Positions 1 to 6,243 of a DNA stretch of 9,056 bases are shown here, piece after piece. Both the position numbers and the translations under genes were made by a program. Position 1 is the stretch's first letter, and every line of letters starts with the position of its first letter. Location: assembly GCA_018657655.1 (NCBI GenBank), contig JABHWQ010000521.1, positions 1 through 9,056 on the forward strand, given 5' to 3'. Below the pieces are notes generated by a model. That model was given only the letters and a program-made list of their open reading frames with translations, was not told the DNA's origin and did no database searches. The DNA is from Chloroflexota bacterium. GTDB taxonomy: Bacteria > Chloroflexota > Dehalococcoidia > SZUA-161 > SpSt-899.

Positions 1-117
1 CATTCAGAACCTGAAGGTTTTCGTTCTTCACGTTACCTCTTTGGGTTGGAAAATAGCCTTCAATCTGATTGTATTGTTCAGGTGTTATCTCCATACAATC
101 ATTATATGACAAAATGA
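1..117 (+). CDS. possible C-terminal end of an upstream gene (partial)
   Basis: Frame 1 is open from the window edge to a TGA at 115-117 and would encode a 38-residue tail ending in NHYMTK. The peptide (it includes RYLFGLENSL) is mixed polar and aromatic and not low-complexity, so it could be the end of a real protein. I do not recognise the family. Frame 2 is also open over most of the stretch and gives a hydrophobic peptide, so coding cannot be decided from this short piece. The frame ends 52 bp before the pyrG -35 box, which is a natural place for a preceding gene to stop. The inverted repeat at 66-101 lies inside it, which argues mildly against coding. Low confidence. Confidence 0.28.
   Translation, partial: HSEPEGFRSSRYLFGLENSLQSDCIVQVLSPYNHYMTK
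66..101. repeat. 9-bp perfect inverted repeat with an 18-nt loop
   Basis: TGATTGTAT at 66-74 is the exact reverse complement of ATACAATCA at 93-101. No T-run follows, so it does not look like an intrinsic terminator. It lies about 70 bp upstream of the pyrG -35 box and could be a protein-binding dyad or an RNA hairpin at the end of an upstream transcript. Confidence 0.45.
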
Positions 118-169
118 CTTTTAGTGTGAACAGGCCCTAGTCTGTTTAAGAATGATCCGATATCCGGGG

Positions 170-199
170 TTGACAACATTGAAGACAATTCACTATCAT
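170..199 (+). promoter_or_regulatory. sigma70-type promoter of pyrG
   Basis: TTGACA (170-175, consensus) and TATCAT (194-199) are separated by 18 bp. The expected transcription start is about 205-207, only 7-9 nt before the pyrG ATG at 214. The transcript would then be nearly leaderless. The short leader has no room for an attenuator and no good Shine-Dalgarno sequence. Confidence 0.75.
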
Positions 200-213
200 T
201 TGAAAGTAAGAAC

Positions 214-1842
214 ATGACAAGGTATGTCTTTGTCACCGGCGGTGTGGTTAGCTCAGTAGGCAAGGGGATTGCTACCGCCTCCATCGGAAGAATCCTCAAG
301 AGCCGAGGCATCTCCGTCACTCTCCAGAAATTAGACCCCTATCTGAACGTCGATCCAGGCACTATGTCTCCCTATCAGCATGGAGAAGTTTTTGTTACTG
401 AGGATGGTGCAGAAACTGATCTTGATCTGGGGCATTATGAACGCTTTACCGATGAAAATCTTACCCAGGCATCGAACGTAACTTCCGGCCAAATCTATAG
501 TGGGGTCATTGGCAAGGAACGAAGAGGCGATTTCCTGGGCGGTACGATCCAGGTTGTACCCCATGTTACCGATCGGATGAAGCAAGAGATCCTCAAAGTT
601 GCCGAAGTAAGCAAGGCAGAGGTTGTCATATCAGAGATCGGAGGGACTGTTGGTGATATCGAAGCGCAGTCCTTTCTTGAGGCTATCCGGCAAATGCGCG
701 TTGATCTCGGAACGAACAATGTGATGTACATCCATGTAACGCTCCTGCCTTACATCTCAGCCTCGGAAGAAGTCAAAACAAAGCCAACTCAGCACAGCGT
801 CAAAGAGCTTCGTTCTATCGGTATCCAGCCTGATGTAATTATCTGTCGTAGCGATTACCCTGTTCCCGATGGCCACAGAGATAAAATAGCTCTCTTCTGT
901 AACGTAGAGAAGAAAGCCGTTATTCCGCTTATTACAGTATCTAACATTTATGAGGTTCCCCTAATCTTAGACGAAGCAGGCCTTGGCGATTATATTGTGG
1001 ATCGATTAGATTTGCAGGCAGGCGAACCGAATCTGGACGAATGGCGCACAATGGTCGAGCGCATTAAGACGCCTAAAGAATCCATTTCAATAGCCCTTGT
1101 TGGCAAATACGTGCAGCTGAAGGATTCGTATATCTCGGTACGAGAAGCATTGCGTCACGCCGCACTGGCACATGATCGAGATGTTGATATTCGCTGGATC
1201 GACTCGGAGGAATTGGAAAAAGACGGCGCTGAATCGGTTCTTGATGAAGTCCAAGGGATTATTATACCGGGCGGATTTGGACACCGTGGAATAGAAGGGA
1301 TGATCAAAGCCGCTAAGTATGCCAGAATAAACCGAGTGCCCTATCTGGGGCTTTGTCTTGGTATGCACGTGCTGGTGATCGAATACGCCAGGCATGTCCT
1401 GGATTCATGTGAGCCCAATTCCACGGAATTTGCTACTGATACTTGCTATCCGGTAATCGATCTTTTACCTGAGCAACGCTCCGTTGAAGAGAAAGGCGGA
1501 ACAATGCGCTTGGGCAGGTACCCTTGCAGGATGATTGGTGGTACTAAATCTGCCGTGGCTTATGATGGTGATGAAGTGTTCGAGCGGCATCGCCATCGTT
1601 TTGAGTTCAACAATGATTTTCGGGAAGCACTTGAGAAGGGCGGACTCGTTATTGGGGGGGTCTCACCGGATGGCAGGCTGGTCGAGATAGCAGAAGTCAG
1701 GGATCATCCTTGGATGGTGGGAACACAGGCCCATCCTGAATTCCTTTCCCGTCCTAATCGTCCTCATCCGTTATTCTGCGGTTTTGTTGGAGCGTCCAAA
1801 GAAATCTTGCGTGATGGTGATCAACATACGCCACCCATATAA
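214..1842 (+). CDS. pyrG: CTP synthase (glutamine hydrolysing)
   Basis: Makes CTP from UTP, ATP and glutamine-derived ammonia, the last step of cytosolic pyrimidine nucleotide synthesis. At 542 residues it is full length for the family (E. coli about 545). The N-terminal synthetase domain (about 1-265) opens with the P-loop-like TGGVVSSVGKG (residues 8-18) and carries EIGGTVGDIE at 141-150. The C-terminal class I glutamine amidotransferase domain (about 290-535) has the oxyanion strand PGGFGHRG, nucleophile Cys381 in GLCLGMH, and the His507/Glu509 pair in QAHPEF. The start is fixed because MTRYVFVTGG matches the usual N-terminus. One oddity: the residue after GLCLGM, almost always Gln in this amidotransferase class, is His385 (CAC at 1366-1368). 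A run of seven G at 1654-1660 does not disturb the frame. It is monocistronic by its own promoter, with rho 512 bp downstream. Confidence 0.98.
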   Translation: MTRYVFVTGGVVSSVGKGIATASIGRILKSRGISVTLQKLDPYLNVDPGTMSPYQHGEVFVTEDGAETDLDLGHYERFTDENLTQASNVTSGQIYSGVIGKERRGDFLGGTIQVVPHVTDRMKQEILKVAEVSKAEVVISEIGGTVGDIEAQSFLEAIRQMRVDLGTNNVMYIHVTLLPYISASEEVKTKPTQHSVKELRSIGIQPDVIICRSDYPVPDGHRDKIALFCNVEKKAVIPLITVSNIYEVPLILDEAGLGDYIVDRLDLQAGEPNLDEWRTMVERIKTPKESISIALVGKYVQLKDSYISVREALRHAALAHDRDVDIRWIDSEELEKDGAESVLDEVQGIIIPGGFGHRGIEGMIKAAKYARINRVPYLGLCLGMHVLVIEYARHVLDSCEPNSTEFATDTCYPVIDLLPEQRSVEEKGGTMRLGRYPCRMIGGTKSAVAYDGDEVFERHRHRFEFNNDFREALEKGGLVIGGVSPDGRLVEIAEVRDHPWMVGTQAHPEFLSRPNRPHPLFCGFVGASKEILRDGDQHTPPI

Positions 1843-1863
1843 TCCCATATTCTTGTTGCTTGA

Positions 1864-1892
1864 TGGACAAAATCACGAATATATGATATAGT
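1864..1892 (+). promoter_or_regulatory. possible promoter of the candidate small RNA
   Basis: TGGACA (1864-1869) and TATAGT (1887-1892) are 17 bp apart, each close to consensus. An overlapping alternative pairs TTGATG (1860-1865) with TATGAT (1882-1887) at 16 bp. Either would start RNA at about 1894-1900, just before the structured stretch that ends in the terminator-like hairpin at 2031-2050. AT-rich intergenic DNA yields such matches by chance, so confidence is moderate to low. Confidence 0.4.
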
Positions 1893-1898
1893 CGGCGG

Positions 1899-2053
1899 TG
1901 GTGATGGTTCCCCACCATCGGAAATTTGCTTCTCCGGAACACTTAGGCTCTTCATTCCGATTGCTAGGTCAGCAGGTGCGTATATTCCTTGATAAAGTGT
2001 TGATGCAGATGTTTGAATACCCCCTGACCGAAAAAGGGATGGCCCTTTTTATT
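1899..2053 (+). ncRNA. candidate structured small RNA or leader element between pyrG and rho
   Basis: No known RNA family is recognised; the call rests on structure. Perfect helices can be drawn in order: ATCGGAA (1917-1923) with TTCCGAT (1955-1961); GGTCAG (1967-1972) with CTGACC (2024-2029), continued inward by GGT (1975-1977)/ACC (2019-2021) and ATTC (1984-1987)/GAAT (2015-2018); then the hairpin 2031-2050 followed by Ts. A competing small hairpin, GATGGT (1903-1908) with ACCATC (1914-1919), could switch with the first helix. The helices abut closely (5 nt, then 1 nt), as expected of a folded RNA. It could be a stand-alone sRNA, a 3' element of the pyrG transcript, or an upstream part of the rho leader. 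It does not contain the conserved SRP RNA tetraloop region. A 71-codon frame (1898-2113) overlaps it, but the peptide looks unlike a protein. Confidence 0.35.
2031..2053 (+). terminator. intrinsic terminator-like hairpin
   Basis: AAAAAGGG (2031-2038), loop ATGG, CCCTTTTT (2043-2050), then ATT. It is an 8-bp perfect stem with three G-C pairs and a T-run in the 3' arm, and the A-run gives it some bidirectional character. The short G-C core makes it moderate in strength. It lies 189 bp after the pyrG stop and immediately after the last helix of the candidate RNA. Confidence 0.5.
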
Positions 2054-2354
2054 GCGGATTGGGGAAAAGTATCCCGGGGTCAAAAATATAGCCGCTACCT
2101 ATCATGCGATTGAGCTATGATATCACGCATTTGCCGTATGATCGAGTGAGAGCGGAGATTCAGAGTAGTCCTCATACACGAAGGTAACAATTCATCGCAA
2201 GAAATAACTGAATATTTGAAAGAGTTGAGTTGCTACGGGAAAATGTCATACTCACTATCCCAGGTTGTATTGGTATAAATCCCTTAAACTCAGCCGGTGC
2301 GATAGTCTGTTGTGTTATTAAAATCCCATCAGTTTACATAAAAAGAGGTTCATC
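2054..2354 (+). other. rho upstream region
   Basis: This 301-bp stretch has no convincing gene. It holds a weak hairpin, ATGCG (2104-2108) with CGCAT (2126-2130), a candidate extended -10 promoter at 2271-2279 and a weaker one at 2225-2252 (TTGAGT, 16 bp, CATACT, with TG before the -10). A long leader is common for rho, which is autoregulated in other bacteria, but no specific attenuator can be identified here. Confidence 0.4.
2271..2279 (+). promoter_or_regulatory. possible extended -10 promoter of rho
   Basis: TGG followed by TATAAA (2274-2279) fits the TGn-TATAAT extended -10 pattern. No good -35 hexamer lies 16-19 bp upstream. RNA would start near 2286, giving a leader of about 70 nt before the rho ATG. 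Confidence 0.35.
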
Positions 2355-3620
2355 ATGAATTATGCAGAACTACAAAATAAGACCCGTGACGAGCTACTGG
2401 ACTTGGCGAAGGAAATAGGTGTCACCGGACATTCTTCTCTGAAGAAAGATGATCTGGTGCTTCGCTTGATTCAAAGATATACGGAACAACAAGGCCACAC
2501 CTTCCGGGGTGGAGCGCTTGAAATCATGTCTGAGGGTCACGGATTCTTGCGTCAAGACAATTTACGCTCCCGAGCGGAGGACATCTATATCTCCCAATCG
2601 CAGATTCGACGATTCATGCTGCGGAATGGTGACCTGGTCAGTGGGCAAGTAAGGCCTCCCAAAAACGGAGAGCGCTATTCAGGACTTCTCAGGGTCGAGG
2701 CGGTAAATGGAATTGATCCTGATTCAGCCAAGAATCGGCCTCATTTTGATCATCTAACCCCTGTGTACCCTGATCAGCTTATCAATCTGGAAACCGAGCC
2801 CAACAAGCTCGCTGCTCGCTTAGTCAATTTGATTTCTCCCATCGGTCGTGGGCAACGAGGACTCATCGTATCTCCGCCTAAAGCAGGTAAAACCTTTTTG
2901 CTTAGGCATATCGCTAATGGAGCTCTAGCTAATTACGATGATCTCCATCTTATAGTATGTCTAATTGGGGAGCGGCCCGAGGAAGTTACTGACTGGAAAA
3001 AATCGGTGAATGCGGAGGTTGCCAGTTCTACTTTTGATGAACCCGTCGAAGAACATTGCAGGGTAGCAGAGATAGCCCTTGAGAGGGCTAAACGGCTGGT
3101 AGAATTGGGGCAGGATGTGATGATACTCCTCGATTCTCTCACCAGGCTTACCCGAGCCTATAACCTTGCCATGCCTTCAAGCGGACGAACCCTTAGCGGT
3201 GGAGTGGATACCGCCGCGTTGTATCCGCCAAAAAGGTTCTTTGGTGCAGCTCGTAATGCCGAAGAAAGAGGGAGCCTTACCATTATTGCTACTTGCCTCA
3301 TTGATACCGGTAGTCGTATGGATGAAGTGATTTATGAGGAGTTTAAGGGTACTGGCAACATGGAATTGCACTTGGATCGCAAACTTGCCGAACGCCGCAC
3401 GTTCCCATCCATCGATATCCAGCGTAGCAGCACCAGACACGAGGAACTTCTACTGGACGCGAACACTTTGAAACAAGTGTGGTTACTGAGGCGTATGGTG
3501 TCCCTGGTTTCGTCAAGCGGCGGGTCTGATTCTTCAGAAGCCAGTGAACGCATTATTGAGCGATTGTCCAAGACGAAGACCAATGCTGACTTTCTTGCCG
3601 GACTTGCCAGAGAAATGTAA
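2355..3620 (+). CDS. rho: transcription termination factor Rho
   Basis: Hexameric RNA-dependent ATPase/helicase that binds nascent C-rich RNA and releases RNA polymerase. The 421 residues match the usual 419-residue E. coli-like form, with no large insertion in the N-terminal domain. In order: a Rho_N helical domain (about 1-45), a cold-shock-like primary RNA-binding domain (about 50-120, beginning GALEIMSEGHGFLR), Walker A in SPPKAGKT (173-180), Walker B in DVMILLDS (254-261), the Q-loop region SGRTLSGGVDTAA, and the R-loop and allosteric region LIDTGSRMDEVIYEEFKGTG, which is near-identical to other Rho proteins. The start is supported by AGAGG at 2344-2348, 6 nt before the ATG. No intrinsic terminator is visible after the stop; an interrupted hairpin (GAGCA 3663-3667 with TGCTC 3687-3691) lacks a T-run. 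Confidence 0.98.
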   Translation: MNYAELQNKTRDELLDLAKEIGVTGHSSLKKDDLVLRLIQRYTEQQGHTFRGGALEIMSEGHGFLRQDNLRSRAEDIYISQSQIRRFMLRNGDLVSGQVRPPKNGERYSGLLRVEAVNGIDPDSAKNRPHFDHLTPVYPDQLINLETEPNKLAARLVNLISPIGRGQRGLIVSPPKAGKTFLLRHIANGALANYDDLHLIVCLIGERPEEVTDWKKSVNAEVASSTFDEPVEEHCRVAEIALERAKRLVELGQDVMILLDSLTRLTRAYNLAMPSSGRTLSGGVDTAALYPPKRFFGAARNAEERGSLTIIATCLIDTGSRMDEVIYEEFKGTGNMELHLDRKLAERRTFPSIDIQRSSTRHEELLLDANTLKQVWLLRRMVSLVSSSGGSDSSEASERIIERLSKTKTNADFLAGLAREM

Positions 3621-3710
3621 AGAAGCGCAAGAATTCCCCGGTTTCTCCAAACACCCTCTATTGAGCATTGCAAATAGCTGTTTCTGTGCTCATGTCCGCA
3701 TGACCTTTGG

Positions 3711-3740
3711 TTGCAACCTTACTTAGGCTGGTGTTATGAT
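3711..3740 (+). promoter_or_regulatory. extended -10 promoter of the plus-strand methyltransferase
   Basis: TTGCAA (3711-3716), an 18-bp spacer ending in TGT, then TATGAT (3735-3740), so the -10 is of the extended TGn type. Transcription should begin near 3747, about 36 nt before the ATG at 3783. Because the promoter overlaps the upstream extension of the reading frame, it rules out a translation start before about 3747. Confidence 0.7.
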
Positions 3741-3764
3741 ACTGCATGTTTGGAAAGTTGCGTT

Positions 3765-3769
3765 GGAGG
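3765..3769 (+). promoter_or_regulatory. Shine-Dalgarno site that decides the methyltransferase start
   Basis: GGAGG lies 13 nt upstream of the ATG at 3783 and inside the predicted transcript. The spacing is longer than ideal, but no other start codon in frame lies between it and 3783. Confidence 0.55.
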
Positions 3770-3782
3770 TACTCACCATCTA

Positions 3783-4571
3783 ATGGAAGCAAAGCTTGAC
3801 CTTGAGTGGAATGATGACCACGTACTACCGGAGGTAATAAACCCGGAAGTGGCATTTCTGTTTCGGAGAATGAGTGAGGTCACCTATGAGAAAATACACC
3901 CGAAACCGGGTGAGCGGATACTGGATATCGGATGCGGCAAAGCCACCGATGGCGTGGAGTTAACCCGAAAAGGCGCCACTGTGGTGGGACTGGAACCATC
4001 AAACGTGATGGTCGCAAGCTCCCTGGAGTATATTGCTGAAAATGATGCCAATATGATGGTGGTCCATGGAATCGGAGAACATCTGCCGTTCAAGCCTGGG
4101 ACCTTTGATAAAGTCTGTTGCAAGGGTTCTCTTGATCATTTTATGGATCCGTCAGTATCGATCGGCCAAATGAGCACAGCTGTAAAACCCGATGGAGAGG
4201 TTATCATCGCCATTGCCAATTTTGAAAGCCTGGGCTTCAAGTTGGGAAAGACTATTTGCTGGCTGAAAGGGGCCCTCGGATTTGGCAAGGTAGAGGGGAA
4301 AATGGTGTGGGATACCCCGGACGACCATACCTGCAGATTCCACTATTCTAATCTAAAGCAGATGGCCAGCGCTCATCTCGATATAGAGCAGACTACTGGC
4401 GTATCGTTGCTTTTTGGAGTTCCGTGGTGGGGCTCATTTTTGACCTGGTGTCCTGATAGCATCTCAAATGCTATCCTGAGTTCACTGGATAGCATTGCTC
4501 GCTATGCGCCTTCTATCAGTGACGTGATCGTGCTGCGGGGCAAACCTAAAAAGGGGACTACAACTGCCTGA
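3783..4571 (+). CDS. class I SAM-dependent methyltransferase, substrate unknown
   Basis: A 262-residue Rossmann-fold methyltransferase of the Methyltransf_11/25 type. SAM-binding motif I is ILDIGCGKA (46-54), the acidic ribose-binding residue is Glu71 in VVGLEP, and motif IV/post-I is seen in FDKVCCKGSLDHFMDP. The substrate region is the C-terminal third (about 150-255), which holds several Trp and hydrophobic residues (for example GVPWWGSFLTW) and has no obvious family signature. The start at 3783 is chosen over 3711 because the longer version overlaps a strong promoter and because of GGAGG at 3765-3769. It is transcribed alone and ends 11 bp from the convergent minus-strand operon, which also carries two methyltransferases. 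It could act in the same pathway, but being on the other strand with its own promoter it would be controlled separately. Confidence 0.9.
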   Translation: MEAKLDLEWNDDHVLPEVINPEVAFLFRRMSEVTYEKIHPKPGERILDIGCGKATDGVELTRKGATVVGLEPSNVMVASSLEYIAENDANMMVVHGIGEHLPFKPGTFDKVCCKGSLDHFMDPSVSIGQMSTAVKPDGEVIIAIANFESLGFKLGKTICWLKGALGFGKVEGKMVWDTPDDHTCRFHYSNLKQMASAHLDIEQTTGVSLLFGVPWWGSFLTWCPDSISNAILSSLDSIARYAPSISDVIVLRGKPKKGTTTA

Positions 4572-4582
4572 CCGGAGGACCG

Positions 4583-5245
4583 CTACTTCTTGACCACGAT
4601 GAGGGAACGAATACTGTAGACTCCCTCTACCTCGATCATCTCATCAATTTCACCACGGTGTTCTTCGACAAGTTTCCGAATTGCCTTGGTAACTTCCGGC
4701 CAGTCGTCATATTCATAGTCGTGAAATCCAAGAGCGCCACCTGAAACAAGGTTGGGCCAGATGGTGTGAAAATCACTGGTTACGTATGTTTCCTCATGAC
4801 ACCCATCGATAAACCCGAAGAAAAATCTTTTTCCGTCATCGAACTTGATCTTCTTTGAATCCTCTCTGAGTGTTATGATGTTATCAAATTCTTCAATTGC
4901 TTCCTGATAGACTTCAATCATTGAACGTCCTTCAAGATAGGCTTCATATACAGTACAAGCGGTCATCCCGCTCTTGCTCGCTGTCTGATCAAGAGCGGGC
5001 TCAAAGATATCGACAACGTGAACGGTTTTTCCGTGTTTTCTGGCATACTCTGCTAACTTGACGGTCCCGCCACCCATGAATGCCCCGATCTCGACGATGT
5101 CACCTTCCAATTTATGCAGTGACCGCTCTTCCATAAAGGCAATCAGGTTTTCGTATCCCACGAAGTCAGGAGGATAAACTTTGGGTTTCACTATGCTTCT
5201 GAGGCTCCTATCGAGGTTATTTGTCGAATTTTCCCCACAAGACAT
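4583..5245 (-). CDS. class I SAM-dependent methyltransferase, Methyltransf_24/TylF-like
   Basis: A 220-residue methyltransferase whose pattern resembles the macrocin O-methyltransferase (TylF)/cephalosporin-hydroxylase-like group that often modifies sugar hydroxyls. Motif I is IVEIGAFMGGGT (50-61), Asp79 in VHVVD is the ribose-binding acid, and FIDGCHEE (145-152) followed by GGALGFHDYE (169-178) matches the family's IDG-x-H and HDY signatures, which carry metal-binding residues in TylF-like enzymes. It is the last gene of the operon. The ATG at 5245 overlaps the preceding gene by 29 bp and lacks a Shine-Dalgarno site. A GTG at 5191-5189, 13 nt after AGGAG (5209-5205) and 25 nt beyond the upstream stop, would give a 202-residue protein that keeps every motif and is a real alternative. 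The substrate is unknown; a sugar residue added by the operon's glycosyltransferase is plausible. Confidence 0.9.
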   Translation of the reverse strand: MSCGENSTNNLDRSLRSIVKPKVYPPDFVGYENLIAFMEERSLHKLEGDIVEIGAFMGGGTVKLAEYARKHGKTVHVVDIFEPALDQTASKSGMTACTVYEAYLEGRSMIEVYQEAIEEFDNIITLREDSKKIKFDDGKRFFFGFIDGCHEETYVTSDFHTIWPNLVSGGALGFHDYEYDDWPEVTKAIRKLVEEHRGEIDEMIEVEGVYSIRSLIVVKK

Positions 5246-6239
5246 CGGCCAGTTTGTTTGAGCCGTCTAGCTGTGCTGAAGCTGCTATTACCATTGCGGC
5301 CGATACCCACGTAGGCTTGTCTTCAGGCCATATCATTTCTTCAGGTATCTTTATACCTGCCCAAAAGCTGCCGGGCTCATCTTGCAGCTTGATGATCCAT
5401 TCAAATAGCTGTTGGGCTCTATCGCGTTCTCCAACCCGTATAAGCGCCATCATCAGTTCAGCTGTTTCGGCCACAGTTACCCACCATGGTTCTTCAACAA
5501 CGCACTTGCATCCCCGATTATCGATGACAAAATCGTCCCATCGGCTAAGCAGATGATCTTTTCCTCTATTACCGTTGACAACCCCAGTAAGTACCGGGTA
5601 GAACCAGCTTACAGCGTATTCAAGTTCAGCGTACCCGCCCCTGCCGAAAAGCTCGGGGTGGTCTCTCAGTGCTTCAGCCAGTTTGTCACTGGCCGTTTCC
5701 CATCCTGATTTGTCAATTCCGAGTTCTTTGGCGATTCGCACGCCACTTCGCAGGCTGAGCCAGATACAGCTTGATGCGGCAGTTAGAGCTTCCTCCCAGA
5801 CTGCATCCTCGAGATCGCGGCCCCAATGAATCTCACCGGTTGGTTGCTGTAACTTGACTGCGAACTCTAATGCTTTCTCAACCGCCGGCCACATGTGCTC
5901 AAGAAAATCCCTATCGCCTGTGGCTAAATAGTGGCACCACATGCCGACCGCTATGTACGTACTATAGTTGGTGTCCTTTGCCATTTCATTAGGCTGGCCA
6001 TCCATATAGCTGTACCACCAGCTTCCGTCGGGGTTTTGAATACCGCGAAGCCACAGATAGGCTTTCTTGGCCTCTGCATGTCGGCCGCACAAATCCAGGG
6101 CGATCGCACATTCCGTGTGGTCCCAGGGGTCGGTTTTTCCCCCGTCGTACCAGGGAATATCTCCGTTGGGACGTTGATGGCGGGCGATAAAATCACCTGA
6201 TCTATCGATTAGTTCTTGAATATTCACGGAGGTTATCAT
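5217..6239 (-). CDS. alpha/alpha-barrel protein with QW-like repeats (prenyltransferase/squalene-oxidase-like annotation group)
   Basis: A 340-residue, Trp-rich, apparently soluble helical protein with no signal peptide or membrane segment. Repeated Q-x-x-x-G-x-W-like turns occur at HQRPNGDIPW (21-30), IQNPDGSWW (67-75), LQQPTGEIHW (130-139) and LQDEPGSFW (285-293). Such turns typify helical-hairpin barrels of terpene cyclases, prenyltransferase beta subunits and some six-hairpin glycosidases. Other marked segments are GGKTDPWDHTE (33-43) and DTNYSTYIAVGMW (89-101). The DxDD acid motif of squalene-hopene cyclases is not seen, so cyclase activity is doubtful; a glycan-binding or glycosidase-like role is an alternative. 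The start at 6239 is chosen because it lies 4 nt after the upstream stop, with AGGT about 9 nt before it; the longer frame from 6275 overlaps the upstream gene by 32 bp with no ribosome site. Middle member of the operon. Confidence 0.88.
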   Translation of the reverse strand: MITSVNIQELIDRSGDFIARHQRPNGDIPWYDGGKTDPWDHTECAIALDLCGRHAEAKKAYLWLRGIQNPDGSWWYSYMDGQPNEMAKDTNYSTYIAVGMWCHYLATGDRDFLEHMWPAVEKALEFAVKLQQPTGEIHWGRDLEDAVWEEALTAASSCIWLSLRSGVRIAKELGIDKSGWETASDKLAEALRDHPELFGRGGYAELEYAVSWFYPVLTGVVNGNRGKDHLLSRWDDFVIDNRGCKCVVEEPWWVTVAETAELMMALIRVGERDRAQQLFEWIIKLQDEPGSFWAGIKIPEEMIWPEDKPTWVSAAMVIAASAQLDGSNKLADVLWGKFDK

Positions 6240-6243
6240 TGCT

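Noticed and set aside
1654..1660. Run of seven G as a possible frameshift site in pyrG
   Set aside because: The frame continues through conserved CTP synthase residues to a normal C-terminus, so there is no sign of a shift.
1899..2053. SRP (4.5S) RNA as the identity of the candidate RNA
   Set aside because: An AGGTCAGCAGG stretch is superficially similar, but the conserved apical GGAAGCAGC-type segment is absent.
1898..2113. 71-codon plus-strand ORF between pyrG and rho
   Set aside because: No ribosome-binding site, no recognisable domain, and it runs across base-paired helices and a terminator-like hairpin. An RNA element explains the stretch better.
3621..3710. Intrinsic terminator after rho
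   Set aside because: The only hairpin (GAGCA/TGCTC at 3663-3691) has a short, interrupted stem and no following T-run.
3711..3782. Longer N-terminus for the plus-strand methyltransferase
   Set aside because: The TTG at 3711 is the -35 box of a strong promoter and the transcript should begin near 3747, so these codons are not translated. GGAGG precedes the ATG at 3783.
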